Positions 1-8,523 of a stretch of DNA of 43,371 nucleotides are shown here, one piece after another. The position numbers and the translations under genes were made by a program. The DNA is taken from NCBI GenBank assembly GCA_964604195.1, contig CAZRXW010000007.1, positions 1 to 43,371 of the forward strand. Direction: 5' to 3'. Numbering within the stretch: the stretch's first letter is position 1; every line of letters starts with the position of its first letter. The notes under the pieces are model-generated. The model was not told the DNA's origin. It made no database searches and saw only the letters and a list, made by a program, of their open reading frames with translations. The stretch comes from SSEF01 sp964604195 (GTDB taxonomy: Bacteria > Patescibacteriota > Minisyncoccia > Moranbacterales > UBA1568).

Positions 1-25
1 CTAGATTTCCAATCTATTAAGCAAT

Positions 26-46
26 CTGTGCACTTCTAGTGCACAG
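26..46. repeat. Perfect 8-bp inverted repeat near the left edge
   Basis: CTGTGCAC (26-33), loop TTCTA, GTGCACAG (39-46). It lies just before the point where the reading frame of the PKD protein is lost. There is no T-tract after it, so it is not a standard terminator. It could be a small hairpin insertion or chance. Confidence 0.5.
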
Positions 47-53
47 TGGTTGA

Positions 54-1574
54 AACACCACTCCTTCAATATCAAATAACAAAGTTGTATGGCAAACAAC
101 AAGTGAAAATTGGAATTGGGACTACGAGATATATGTTCATGACACGGTTTCTCAGGTGACAAGTAAGGTTATTGATGACATGAGTCATACCCAACAAAAC
201 CCTTCTATTTCTGGGAGTAAAATTGTTTGGCAGGATAATAGAAACGGGAATGAAGATATTTATATGTATGATTTAGTGACACAAACCGAGACTCAGATTA
301 CGAGTAACTCAGCAAATCAAAGAATTCCAAAAATATCGGGGGACAAAATTATCTGGTTAGATGGGCGCAATCACAATAATACCGCTAACGATATCTATCT
401 TTACGACCTAACTACTCAAACAGAGACACGTATTACTTCCAGTTCTGCTCTAGCAGACAATCCTTCTATTTCTGGAAATAAAGTCGTCTGGCAAGATTGG
501 CGTAGTGGCAGACCGGATGTATATATGTTCGAAATTGATTTGCCGCCAGCGAATATCCAGCCCATAGCTGAAATTAACCCTGTTCCAGTGACTACTTTTG
601 GACAGGTAACAGCTTTTGATGGATCAGGTTCAATTGATTCTGATGGAACAATAGCAAGTTATACCTGGGACTTTGGCGATGGGAATACTGGTGCAGGAGT
701 CATGGCCAATCATACCTATGTGGCAGCTGGAACATACCAGGTGACTCTTATCGTTACCGATGATGACGGAGCAACAGATTCAGCCGCAACAACCGCGACA
801 GTCAATGCTCCTCCAGTTGCATCAATTGCTTCGGTTACTGAAGTAGCCCTGGGGCAAACCTTGTCTTTTGACGGATTGGGTTCGGCTGATGTCGATGGTA
901 TGATTGTAAATTATGCGTGGAATTTCGGTGATGGAAATACTGGCACTGGAGCGATAGCTGCACACACTTATACCAATGCTGGTACATACATGGCAATACT
1001 CACTGTGACAGATAACAATGGTGCCATTGATGATGCGACGATATCAGTAGTGGTCGATGCATTGCCCGAAGCGATTATCATGCCGATTGAGACGGTGCTC
1101 CTCGGAGAAACTACAAATTTCGATGGATCTGACTCAAATGATTCGGATGGAAATATTGTAAGTTACGCCTGGAATTTCGGAGATAGCTCGACCGGAAGTG
1201 GTGAAACCACAATGCATACATATTCATCAGCTGGAAGCTATACTGTCACACTCACCATAACCGACGATTTTGGAAATACTGACACGGCGACTGCTACTGC
1301 CGTAGCTCAAACCCCAACCCAAGCAATCAATGAACTGATGGACCTCGTCGAGAGTATGAATCTCGCTCAGGGGATTTCGAACTCTCTCGATTCCAAGCTC
1401 CAAAATGCTGCCGATGCTCTGGAAGCGATGAGCTCAGGGAGCACGAACAGCGCAATCGCCAAACTCGAAGCATTTGTCAATGCTTGCGAGGCCCAAAGTG
1501 GCAATCAGTTGACGGTGGAGCAGGCGAGCGAGCTCATCGCAGCGGCTAATAGGATAATTGCAGCAATCAATTAA
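54..1574 (+). CDS. TolB-like repeat, PKD and FIMAH domain surface protein, 5' end missing or broken
   Basis: The frame is open from 54 (after TGA at 51-53) to TAA at 1574. The first in-frame GTG is at 156, but homology starts before it: codons from 54 already read as a repeat (PSISNNKVVWQ) that recurs as PSISGSKIVWQD, PKISGDKIIWLD and PSISGNKVVWQD. These are TolB/beta-propeller-like repeats, followed by three PKD domains (each with a WDFGDG or WNFGD core) at roughly 545-1300. The last ~80 residues (NELMDLVESMN to the end) match the helical FIMAH domain found at the C-terminus of secreted proteins. The true start is either left of the window or lost: in the frame starting at base 2, codons 29-46 read like the end of another repeat, so one base shift near 50-56 would join them. 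An extracellular adhesive or binding role is inferred; no catalytic motif is seen. Confidence 0.8.
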   Translation, partial: NTTPSISNNKVVWQTTSENWNWDYEIYVHDTVSQVTSKVIDDMSHTQQNPSISGSKIVWQDNRNGNEDIYMYDLVTQTETQITSNSANQRIPKISGDKIIWLDGRNHNNTANDIYLYDLTTQTETRITSSSALADNPSISGNKVVWQDWRSGRPDVYMFEIDLPPANIQPIAEINPVPVTTFGQVTAFDGSGSIDSDGTIASYTWDFGDGNTGAGVMANHTYVAAGTYQVTLIVTDDDGATDSAATTATVNAPPVASIASVTEVALGQTLSFDGLGSADVDGMIVNYAWNFGDGNTGTGAIAAHTYTNAGTYMAILTVTDNNGAIDDATISVVVDALPEAIIMPIETVLLGETTNFDGSDSNDSDGNIVSYAWNFGDSSTGSGETTMHTYSSAGSYTVTLTITDDFGNTDTATATAVAQTPTQAINELMDLVESMNLAQGISNSLDSKLQNAADALEAMSSGSTNSAIAKLEAFVNACEAQSGNQLTVEQASELIAAANRIIAAIN

Positions 1575-1601
1575 GTTAAGGATGAAACTATGAAATTTAT
1601 C

Positions 1602-1630
1602 TTGACCGAGATATACTATTCGTGTATAAT
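1602..1630 (+). promoter_or_regulatory. Sigma70-type promoter for the secreted beta protein
   Basis: TTGACC (1602-1607), 17-bp spacer, TATAAT (1625-1630): a near-consensus promoter. Expected transcription start about 1637. It rules out the upstream TTG at 1630 as start codon and supports ATG 1699. The leader holds a 7-bp hairpin (TTTTGCA 1659-1665, loop GTAT, TGCAAAA 1670-1676). Confidence 0.8.
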
Positions 1631-1698
1631 TGAGAGTACAAACGCTGAAAGGTTGTCTTTTTGCAGTATTGCAAAACAAAAATAGACTGTTATTAAAT

Positions 1699-2736
1699 AT
1701 GATTCGTCTTTCTGTAATTCAAAAAACAGCCATTCTCCAGACTTTTTCTTTAGTTTTGGTTATTGTGTTGCCTATGCTTCTAGTCCAGCATGCTGAGGCA
1801 GCTGGTCTTCAGCAGGTGTGGGTAAGGCTAGATCGTTTAGCCTCGGGTACAGCAACCGGGGGTACTGTTTGTGTAGAAACAGCAGTTGCTGATGTAACTG
1901 AGGCTGATGTGGTCGTGACATTCCCAACTGGTTTTACAACAGTTGATACACCTGGTAACTGGACTGTTACAACAACCAATCTTCCTTCGGGCGCAACAGC
2001 TTGGCCTGGTATAGGTACGGCAACAGCGGCGTCCGGCCAGGATGTTACATTTCCGAGTAGTAATTTGACCGCCAATACTCTCTATTGTTTTAATTTTACT
2101 GGAACAAGTACGCTGACGACACACTCTACCCCAGCAAATGATTACACGGGAACTGTAGCGAGTGGTGGAAACTCTTCAAGTTATGCGCTCTCTATTGTTT
2201 CCAATGATCAGATTGTGGTAACTGCAACTGTTCCAGCTACCTTCTCCTTTGCTCTCTCTGGAAATTCCGATACGTTTACGAGTAATCTTTCCACCATCAC
2301 TGCCTCAACAAGTGGACGAACGGTGACAATTTCAACCAACGCTGCTTCGGGTTGGGTGGCTTGGGTCAAAAGTGCGAATGCTGCCTTGAACTCAGCTTCC
2401 ACGGGGGCTTCTATCGCGACAGCTGGATCGGTGGATAATGCTCCTACGGATCTAGCCTCAGCTACGGGATACGTTTTGGATGTCAATATTACTACAGACT
2501 CAGGAACGGGTACTGGTACGGTATCTCAAGCTTCCAATTATGGTGCAGAATATGATGGAACTAACTCTACCTCTGGTGGTACTCTCTCGACTTCTTTCCA
2601 GCCTATTGCTGCTTCTAATGGTACAACTGATGGTGATGTCTTAACTCTTATTGAACGAGCGAAGATCTCTGCCGTCCAAGCTGCTGCTACAGATTATACT
2701 GATACGCTAACAGTGGTTGCAGCTGGCCGATTCTAA
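1699..2736 (+). CDS. Secreted beta-rich surface protein, WxL-like (uncertain)
   Basis: 345 residues. An N-terminal hydrophobic segment (about residues 12-30) ends in a signal-peptidase-like A-E-A site before AGLQQVW. The mature part is rich in Thr, Ser, Ala and Gly and looks all-beta, with a conserved Cys pair (TVCVET, TLYCFNF). The second half (from about residue 170, VTATVPATFSFALSG onward, ending DTLTVVAAGRF) resembles small surface domains of the WxL or spore-coat type; I cannot place it in a named family with certainty. The next two genes encode DUF916/DUF3324-like proteins, the usual partners of WxL proteins in Gram-positives, which supports but does not prove that idea. Start chosen at ATG 1699 because the promoter lies at 1602-1630. 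It has its own terminator at 2764-2791, so it is probably monocistronic. Confidence 0.75.
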   Translation: MIRLSVIQKTAILQTFSLVLVIVLPMLLVQHAEAAGLQQVWVRLDRLASGTATGGTVCVETAVADVTEADVVVTFPTGFTTVDTPGNWTVTTTNLPSGATAWPGIGTATAASGQDVTFPSSNLTANTLYCFNFTGTSTLTTHSTPANDYTGTVASGGNSSSYALSIVSNDQIVVTATVPATFSFALSGNSDTFTSNLSTITASTSGRTVTISTNAASGWVAWVKSANAALNSASTGASIATAGSVDNAPTDLASATGYVLDVNITTDSGTGTGTVSQASNYGAEYDGTNSTSGGTLSTSFQPIAASNGTTDGDVLTLIERAKISAVQAAATDYTDTLTVVAAGRF

Positions 2737-2763
2737 CTAGATTTTCGCAGTGCAAGGCGTTTC

Positions 2764-2791
2764 AAATCTCTCTGTAAAAGAGGGATTTTTT
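2764..2791 (+). terminator. Rho-independent terminator
   Basis: A 10-bp stem (2764-2773 with 2779-2788, one G-T pair) and 5-nt loop GTAAA, running into TTTTTT (2786-2791). It follows the stop at 2736. Confidence 0.8.
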
Positions 2792-2807
2792 GTTGAGATC
2801 AAAAAAA

Positions 2808-2836
2808 TTAGCCAACACAGAAGAGAGTGGTATACT
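2808..2836 (+). promoter_or_regulatory. Extended -10 promoter for the DUF916-like genes
   Basis: TTAGCC (2808-2813), 17-bp spacer ending in TGG (2828-2830), then TATACT (2831-2836). Expected start about 2843, giving a leader of some 20 nt before ATG 2864. Confidence 0.65.
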
Positions 2837-2863
2837 AGGGGAGATATTGCTGATATTCCTGCT

Positions 2864-3889
2864 ATGCCCCTCTTTCGATTTCTCCTCCCACTCCTCCTCA
2901 TAGCACTCCCTGTTTCTGCCCAAGAAGGATCACTCCGTCTGGTTTCTTCACCTCTTCCTATATCACTCGTCACCGAGCCAGGCAAGACAGTGACTACGCA
3001 GCTCAAGGTGAAGAACGCAGGAACAGAAACTGAGCGTCTCAAGATTGATATCCTCAAATTCAATGCTTACGAAGAAAGTGGTAAGCCAGCTCTCATGGAC
3101 CTTGATCCAACGGATACTTTCGATGATTGGGTAAGTTTTTCAGAGCGAGAATTCGCTCTTACTCCAGAAGAATGGAAGACGGTGACGGTGACTTTCACCG
3201 TTCCAGAAACGGCTGCCTTTGGTTACTACTACGCTTTTGTATTCAGCCGATCTGATGAGGGTACCGAGTTACGATCACAACAAACAGCAGTGGTTGGTGG
3301 TACGGCCACCCTGGTTCTCCTCGAAGCAAGAGTGCCTGATGCCAAGAGAGAAGTAACACTCTCTGAATTCTCAACGGACAAAAAAGTGTACGAATTCCTC
3401 CCAACCCGTTTCACGGTCTCTCTCAAAAATACTGGTAACGTTCACGTTGCTCCACGAGGGAATATTTTTCTCTCAGACTGGAAGGGGAAAGAGGTGGCTT
3501 TGATTGAGGTAAATGAAGCTAAGGGAAATATTCTCCCAAATTCTACTCGTATTTTTGAGTCAGATTGGAAGGATGGCTTCCCTGTCTATGAACCCAAGCT
3601 TGAAAACGGCGCGGTGGTCCTTGATGAAGCTGGGAATCAAACCTTTGATCTTGTATGGGATTTCGAGCAGGCCTCAAAGCTGCGATTTGGTAAGTACACT
3701 GCCAAGCTTCTTCTTATCTATGATGATGGTACCAGGGACATTCCTATCGAAGGCTATGTATCATTCTGGGTTATTCCCTGGAGGCTTCTGGGGATGGGGA
3801 TATTTGTAGCGCTCTTCTTCTTTATTGGTATTCGCTCTACACTGGTAAAGGTATGGCGAAAATTTTCCCCCCCTTCATCTATAGAGTAG
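2864..3889 (+). CDS. DUF916/DUF3324-like membrane-anchored surface protein, first copy
   Basis: 341 residues from ATG 2864; the upstream in-frame ATG at 2750 overlaps the terminator and promoter and is rejected. A signal peptide (MPLFRFLLPLLLIALPVSA) is followed by two Ig-like beta domains. The first has the DUF916-like pattern (PGKTVTTQLKVKNAG, later FGYYYAFVFSR); the second has N-T-G-N-V-H-x-x-P-R-G, as in DUF3324. A C-terminal transmembrane helix (WRLLGMGIFVALFFFIGI) is followed by a basic tail, giving an extracellular protein held in the membrane. In Gram-positives this pair of domains forms WxL-interacting proteins; here the same role is only inferred. The next gene overlaps by 37 bp and is a paralogue, so the two are translated together. 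Confidence 0.75.
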   Translation: MPLFRFLLPLLLIALPVSAQEGSLRLVSSPLPISLVTEPGKTVTTQLKVKNAGTETERLKIDILKFNAYEESGKPALMDLDPTDTFDDWVSFSEREFALTPEEWKTVTVTFTVPETAAFGYYYAFVFSRSDEGTELRSQQTAVVGGTATLVLLEARVPDAKREVTLSEFSTDKKVYEFLPTRFTVSLKNTGNVHVAPRGNIFLSDWKGKEVALIEVNEAKGNILPNSTRIFESDWKDGFPVYEPKLENGAVVLDEAGNQTFDLVWDFEQASKLRFGKYTAKLLLIYDDGTRDIPIEGYVSFWVIPWRLLGMGIFVALFFFIGIRSTLVKVWRKFSPPSSIE

Positions 3890-4773
3890 TATTTTTCTCA
3901 GTGGGACTATTTTTTACGACGAGCTTGCTCTTGGCGGCTGAATTAACCATCAGTCCCATGTTCCAAGAGATCGAGATACACGATGAGACTGAGGTCGTGG
4001 CTGAGGTTCTGGTGAGCAATACCACCCCTGTTGAAACTCCTTTTCGGATTGAAGTGTATGATTTTGGTAGTTTGGATCAGTCAGGTGGAGTGGCTTTTCT
4101 CGGCGCCTCACAAGACCTAGGGGCAGCATACGCTCTTGCTCCATGGGTAAAAGTTGATCAAGATCGTATTGCTCTAGCTCCTCATGAGCAGAAAGTGATA
4201 AAAGTAACTATTCTCAATAGCCAAGATCTGGCTCCAGGAGGTCACTATGGAGCTCTGGTATTTCGCTCAACCAATGATGCTGCTCTTCCAGAGAATGGCA
4301 TTGCGATACAGCAGATGCTCGCCTCACTCCTCTTTGTTAATAAATTGGGTGGTTCCAAGCCGGCTATTACTCTTGAACAAGTAAAAGGAGAGCAACAGTG
4401 GTTTTCACCGCCAAAACTTACCCTCGATTTTCGAAATTCAGGCAATGTTCATATTACTCCTCGTGGCTATGTAGAATTGCTTGATCCGTTCGAGAGGGTC
4501 AAAGCCAAGGGAATTATTAATGAGGCCTCGGCTATTATCCTGCCTGATGCAGGGAGACTAATGCCTGTTGTATTCAAACCGCAGGGATTACTGTGGTTTC
4601 CGAGCTGGTACACAATGAAAGTGGCATATCGATTTGATGGTGATGAGAACTTTCAATTTTTGGAGCAGAAGATATTCATTTTCCCGATCCATAGTCTCTG
4701 GTTTATAGGAGGGGCCTGCTTACTTTTCGGGTCTTGGCAGTTCTTCCGACGAAAGAGAAGCTTTTCGACATAG
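3853..4773 (+). CDS. DUF916/DUF3324-like membrane-anchored surface protein, second copy
   Basis: 306 residues with the same build as its upstream neighbour: signal peptide (ending SLLLAAEL), a first beta domain (EVLVSNTTPVETPFRIEVYDF, then PGGHYGALVFR), a second with N-S-G-N-V-H-I-T-P-R-G, and a C-terminal transmembrane helix (SLWFIGGACLLFGSWQFF) before a short basic tail. It starts inside the previous gene (37-bp overlap) behind GGTAAAGGT, which suggests translational coupling. The two proteins are clearly related yet divergent, so this is an old tandem duplication. Likely role: envelope-anchored binding or scaffold protein. Confidence 0.75.
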   Translation: MAKIFPPFIYRVVFFSVGLFFTTSLLLAAELTISPMFQEIEIHDETEVVAEVLVSNTTPVETPFRIEVYDFGSLDQSGGVAFLGASQDLGAAYALAPWVKVDQDRIALAPHEQKVIKVTILNSQDLAPGGHYGALVFRSTNDAALPENGIAIQQMLASLLFVNKLGGSKPAITLEQVKGEQQWFSPPKLTLDFRNSGNVHITPRGYVELLDPFERVKAKGIINEASAIILPDAGRLMPVVFKPQGLLWFPSWYTMKVAYRFDGDENFQFLEQKIFIFPIHSLWFIGGACLLFGSWQFFRRKRSFST

Positions 4774-4784
4774 AAGAAATTACT

Positions 4785-5372
4785 ATGGGATCAGCTTCAG
4801 AGACAAGGTATCGATCAAAGAATCGGTTTGTTTGGTGGATAGTGGTTATTCTCTGTGTTGCAGGGGCAGTACTGTCTCTCTTTCGCTGGATGAACCAAAA
4901 GTCTGTAGGGACTATTGTTCAAGAGGGTATTTCTCAAGGAGATATGCCCCAGGAAAACACTGCGGAAATGGTTCGATATAAAGGGAAGTACTTTACTTTT
5001 GATTACCTGGCTCATTATCAAGTTCGTTCCGTAAATACTGTCAATTATCCAGTACTTGAACAGGTACTACTGGTGGAGCCTAGTATTGAGGGAAGAAAGA
5101 TTTCTGTTGTTGCTCAGGAGATTGCTGCTGAAACTCTTAAGGAATATCCGGGTTTTCGAATGCGATCGCAGGATAATATGACCTATCAGCAAGAAAATCT
5201 CATCAAGGGAGGGTGGGAATACGTTCTTTTTACCAAAACCAGTAGCGTTTTTGAAGTAGGGGTATTTTTTCGAAAGGGGAATATTGCTAAAAGCATAGTT
5301 CTATCATCCCCAGTCAAACTTGACGGGCTCCGGGAGGAGCTCCTCCAGCTGTTAGAAAGTCAGAATAGGTAG
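4785..5372 (+). CDS. Single-pass membrane protein of unknown function
   Basis: 195 residues from ATG 4785, preceded by AGAAGAAA; an in-frame upstream ATG at 4734 lies inside the previous gene and would add 17 residues with no visible role. A transmembrane helix lies near the N-terminus (FVWWIVVILCVAGAVLSLF), then an external domain of about 150 residues with a beta-rich pattern (YKGKYFTFDYLAHYQVRS, GWEYVLFTKTSSVFEVGVFF). I do not recognise the family; the fold pattern recalls small PsbP-like or lipoprotein domains. It is third in the run with the two DUF916-like genes and probably belongs to the same surface assembly. Confidence 0.6.
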   Translation: MGSASETRYRSKNRFVWWIVVILCVAGAVLSLFRWMNQKSVGTIVQEGISQGDMPQENTAEMVRYKGKYFTFDYLAHYQVRSVNTVNYPVLEQVLLVEPSIEGRKISVVAQEIAAETLKEYPGFRMRSQDNMTYQQENLIKGGWEYVLFTKTSSVFEVGVFFRKGNIAKSIVLSSPVKLDGLREELLQLLESQNR

Positions 5373-5401
5373 TCAGCAATATCATTAGCCTTGACGAGGA
5401 A

Positions 5402-5430
5402 ACAAGAACCCCTTTGAGGGAGCTCTTTTA
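5402..5430 (+). terminator. Possible imperfect terminator
   Basis: AAGAACCCCT and AGGGAGCTCTT can pair imperfectly around TTTG, followed by TTTTATT. Two mismatches make it weak. It overlaps the -35 of the next promoter. Confidence 0.3.
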
Positions 5431-5441
5431 TTGTTTATACT
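5414..5441 (+). promoter_or_regulatory. Promoter for the beta-strand repeat protein
   Basis: TTGAGG (5414-5419), 16-bp spacer, TATACT (5436-5441). Expected start about 5448, which gives an 80-nt leader containing two hairpins. Confidence 0.6.
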
Positions 5442-5460
5442 ATGAGATGATGGCACGGCT

Positions 5461-5518
5461 CTGCGTTGATGGGTGAATCAATGCAGTTGTTTGTTGTTGT
5501 CCCGAATTTTTTCGGGAG
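5461..5518 (+). promoter_or_regulatory. Two-hairpin leader with a paired Shine-Dalgarno
   Basis: Hairpin 1: CTGCGTTGAT (5461-5470), 6-nt loop, ATCAATGCAG (5477-5486), all paired with one G-T. Hairpin 2: TCCCGAA (5500-5506), TTTT, TTCGGGA (5511-5517). The only Shine-Dalgarno, GGGAG (5514-5518), lies in the 3' arm of hairpin 2, nine bases before ATG 5528. If it folds, translation is held back, so thermal or ligand control is possible. Confidence 0.55.
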
Positions 5519-5527
5519 TGATATTTT

Positions 5528-7750
5528 ATGTCTTCACCCCAAATACACAGAAGCAAAAACAGAGAAAATTCTTTTTCGAGCAAAAAAATATTTGCCCGGC
5601 TGTTTTTGTTATCTTTCTTGATTATTTGTTTTGTTGAAAACGCCACCACCATTTCTGCTGCTACTGGTATCAATGATCAGATTAGTTTTCAGGGGAAAGT
5701 CGTTAATACTGATGGTACAAACGTTGCGAACGGCAGTTACGATTTTGTTTTTAGTATCTATACCGTATCATCTGGTGGGACTGCAGTATGGACAGAGACC
5801 TGGAATTCTGGTACTTCGCAAGTCACTGTTACCGATGGTATCTTTCAGGTAAGCCTCGGGACCCACACTGATCTTCCCGGGTCGATTGATTTTAATACGG
5901 ATAATATTTATCTGGGGATTGAATTCAATGGTGATGGGGAAATGTCTCCTAGGGTACACTTTACTGCTGCTCCCTATGCCTTTAATGCGATGAAGGTGGC
6001 GGGACTCACAGTAACGGACACTACCGGTACACTCACGATTCCAAACGGAGAAACGATTTCATTTGGTGGTTCTTTTACCACTAGCGCTTCCAATGATGTT
6101 ATTTTGTCAACTTCAGGTGCAACTAATGTTACTCTTCCTACGACAGGTACTTTGGCGACATTAGCCGGCTCTGAAATACTAACCAATAAGACAATCGGTT
6201 CAACTGGCCTCACTTTTTCTGGCGCTACGACAGATATTACGACTGCCTCAGGTGAAAATCTGACACTGGAAGGAAATGGGGCGGGGGTTATTCAGTTCAA
6301 TGATGCTTCAACTGCCGCTGGTACAATGACCTTTTCAGGTCCTTCGACAGATATTACCACTGCTACTGATCAAGACCTGACTCTCTTGGCCAATGGGGCA
6401 GGCATTATCAATCTCAACGATTCTGTTACGAGTGGAGCACTCACTATTTCTGGGGCCACCACGGATATTACTACTGGTTCTGGAGAGTCTCTTGTTCTTG
6501 TTGCCAACGGCGCTGGCGTTATCGACCTTCAGGATGCTACGACGGCCGATAGTCTCACGCTTGATAGTGGCGGTCTAACGCTTCAGAATAGCGAGACTAT
6601 CGGTAATGGTACTGATGATATCATCGCGTTTACCGGGACTAGTGGCGCCGACAATACTGACCTTTTTCTCGATCTTGATGGGACCTCACCGGTCCTCTAT
6701 TCCAATACTGATAATCGGGTGTCAGTGGAAGACTACCTCAATGTCCAGGTTTCAGGAGTAACAGGAGCTGCTACTGGTGATATCTGGTACGATAGTGCGG
6801 CTAATAAATTCAAGGTTAATGAAAGTGGTACAACCAAGATCCTTTGTAATACTACCGACCTCGGATGTGGATCAGGAGGGGCGAGTGATCTCCAGACGAC
6901 GTATGGGACTGATGCCGATGGAGGTAATGCTACTATTTCTCTTACTACGGCTGATGATTCGCTCGTCTTTACTAACCCGAGCTCGAGCGGTACCGATTCA
7001 GCTTTTGTTCTTCAGGTTTCACAGCAGCATACAACTGATGCTATTGCGATCCTTGATCTTATTCAAAGTTCAAATGCAGCAAATGGAGTCAACTTGACGG
7101 CTAATGCAATCGATGGGGAAACTGGTCTTGCTATCACGACCAACGGGCTTACTTCTGGATCGGCCCTTTCTATTACTTCTAGCTCAACCGCTTTTACGGG
7201 ATCACTCGCAGGCATCACCTTTTCAGGGTCCAATGCTGCCAATACGGGTAATGTTTTTGCTGTTTCAAACACGGGAGCATTGAATACGAATACGTCATTT
7301 TTGGTGCAACATGATGCAACCGGCACAAACAACTTGGCGGTTCGAGTCAATGACGAGGCAAGTGACACCACTCCTTTTGTGATTGATGGAGCAGGAAATG
7401 TTGGCATCGGGACGGCAACACCAAGTCGAGTATTGGATATATTTCAGGCATCAAGTGTCCCACAGTTGAGGCTTTCAAAAGACCTTACCAACTACAGTGA
7501 ATTTACCGTTGATTCTGTTGGTGATTTACAGCTGGCAGCGACGGGCACAGATATTCGTGCCTTGTCAGAAAATCTCTGGGTGTGTGACAATGATGCTTGT
7601 CCGGCTCTAACTTTGACAGGGGATGGTAATATTTTTGTCGAGAATGTACTCAAGTTTGGCAATGGTGTATACCTCAAGAATGATTCAGCAACAGAGCTTG
7701 GAGTATATGACAATGATGATCAAGTGATGCTTATTTTTGATGAACAGTAG
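5528..7750 (+). CDS. Large secreted beta-strand repeat surface protein
   Basis: 740 residues. An N-terminal basic stretch precedes a hydrophobic export segment (LFLLSFLIICFVENATTISAA). Residues about 48-155 form a domain common in large exported CPR proteins (starts INDQISFQGKVVNTDG, ends with PYAFNA). The middle has three ~36-residue repeats of the type DITTxSGExLTLxxNGAGVIxxxD (about 6210-6560), then more beta repeats. Near residues 620-650 is a phage tail-fibre-like stretch (GNVGIGTATPSRVLDI), often seen before intramolecular chaperone domains, but the protein ends soon after (DQVMLIFDEQ) with no chaperone domain. Likely a cell-surface fibre or adhesin. Expression may be limited by the hairpin over its Shine-Dalgarno. 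Confidence 0.75.
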   Translation: MSSPQIHRSKNRENSFSSKKIFARLFLLSFLIICFVENATTISAATGINDQISFQGKVVNTDGTNVANGSYDFVFSIYTVSSGGTAVWTETWNSGTSQVTVTDGIFQVSLGTHTDLPGSIDFNTDNIYLGIEFNGDGEMSPRVHFTAAPYAFNAMKVAGLTVTDTTGTLTIPNGETISFGGSFTTSASNDVILSTSGATNVTLPTTGTLATLAGSEILTNKTIGSTGLTFSGATTDITTASGENLTLEGNGAGVIQFNDASTAAGTMTFSGPSTDITTATDQDLTLLANGAGIINLNDSVTSGALTISGATTDITTGSGESLVLVANGAGVIDLQDATTADSLTLDSGGLTLQNSETIGNGTDDIIAFTGTSGADNTDLFLDLDGTSPVLYSNTDNRVSVEDYLNVQVSGVTGAATGDIWYDSAANKFKVNESGTTKILCNTTDLGCGSGGASDLQTTYGTDADGGNATISLTTADDSLVFTNPSSSGTDSAFVLQVSQQHTTDAIAILDLIQSSNAANGVNLTANAIDGETGLAITTNGLTSGSALSITSSSTAFTGSLAGITFSGSNAANTGNVFAVSNTGALNTNTSFLVQHDATGTNNLAVRVNDEASDTTPFVIDGAGNVGIGTATPSRVLDIFQASSVPQLRLSKDLTNYSEFTVDSVGDLQLAATGTDIRALSENLWVCDNDACPALTLTGDGNIFVENVLKFGNGVYLKNDSATELGVYDNDDQVMLIFDEQ

Positions 7751-7752
7751 TG

Positions 7753-8517
7753 ATGATAATTGTAAAAGAAATACAAATATTTCGGCGATGTTTGCTCAAG
7801 TTTTTTGGAGTGTTTTCAAGTGTGGTTTTAGTATTATTGGTGATTTCAATTGATCGCTGTACCCGTTGGAATATGGTACCAGAGTGTTTTTCTTTCGATG
7901 CTCCATCGATAGCAACTCAGCTATTTTTTGAGGCGCAGCGATGGCTTGTCCCTGAAGGAGTCAGTGTTATTGCTCTAGATCCGCTCACTCTTTTTTGGGC
8001 ACCATTAAGCTTTGCAGTCCTGCTAGGGATATTTATTACCTTTCCCTATTTTTTATGGCTTCTAGCTGGATTTATCTGGCCCGCTCTTCATCAGGTTGAG
8101 AGGCAGTTGGTCGCTCGCTTTCTCGTGCCAGCAGGAATTCTTTTCTACACAGGGGGAGCCTTTACTCTCTTCCTTCTTTTACCACAGACGTTTGCTCTTC
8201 TCTACAGTTTTGCACCGTCGCTTGGTGTCACCCCATTTTTTTCACTCGATAAATTTTTGGCTACCACTGTTACGATGACAATTGTGGTAGGGATTATTTT
8301 TTTACTTCCCATTGTGATGGTATTGCTTTCACGACTAAGATTTGTTTCAGGTGTATTTTGGCAACATCATTGGCGAGGGGCTTTACTTGGAGTGCTTTTA
8401 TTTTCAGCTATTATTACTCCAGATGGGAGTGGCCTCACGATGATCTTTTTGAGCCTTCCCTTGTGGATGTTGTATGGCTTGGGTATTATGCTGATTCAAA
8501 TGAAGCGATTGGTATAA
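7753..8517 (+). CDS. tatC: Sec-independent protein translocase TatC
   Basis: 254 residues from ATG 7753 (GTG 7750 overlaps the previous stop). About six hydrophobic helices. Two family marks are clear: the cytoplasmic loop F-I-W-P-A-L-x-x-x-E-R with the conserved Glu, and the late I-T-P-D-G followed by a helix ending PLWMLYGLGI, equal to the TPPD...LYELG region of known TatC. The usual N-terminal H-L-x-E-L-R-x-R signal-binding motif is degenerate here (KEIQIFRRC), so recognition of the twin-arginine signal may differ. TatC forms the receptor core that passes folded proteins over the membrane with TatA. tatA and an RRxFLK protein follow within 1.2 kb, which strongly supports the call. Confidence 0.85.
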   Translation: MIIVKEIQIFRRCLLKFFGVFSSVVLVLLVISIDRCTRWNMVPECFSFDAPSIATQLFFEAQRWLVPEGVSVIALDPLTLFWAPLSFAVLLGIFITFPYFLWLLAGFIWPALHQVERQLVARFLVPAGILFYTGGAFTLFLLLPQTFALLYSFAPSLGVTPFFSLDKFLATTVTMTIVVGIIFLLPIVMVLLSRLRFVSGVFWQHHWRGALLGVLLFSAIITPDGSGLTMIFLSLPLWMLYGLGIMLIQMKRLV

Positions 8518-8518
8518 T
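8510..8518 (+). promoter_or_regulatory. Extended -10 element over the tatC stop codon
   Basis: TGG-TATAAT (8510-8518), with the TAA stop of tatC inside the -10. ATG 8524 would sit at about the transcription start, so a leaderless mRNA is likely. No clear -35. Confidence 0.5.
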
Positions 8519-8523
8519 AGTAT

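Noticed and set aside
1..1574. TGA read as an amino acid (recoded lineage)
   Set aside because: TGA ends the UvrD and TraC-like genes at the expected lengths; the TGA at 51-53 is better explained by a frame loss.
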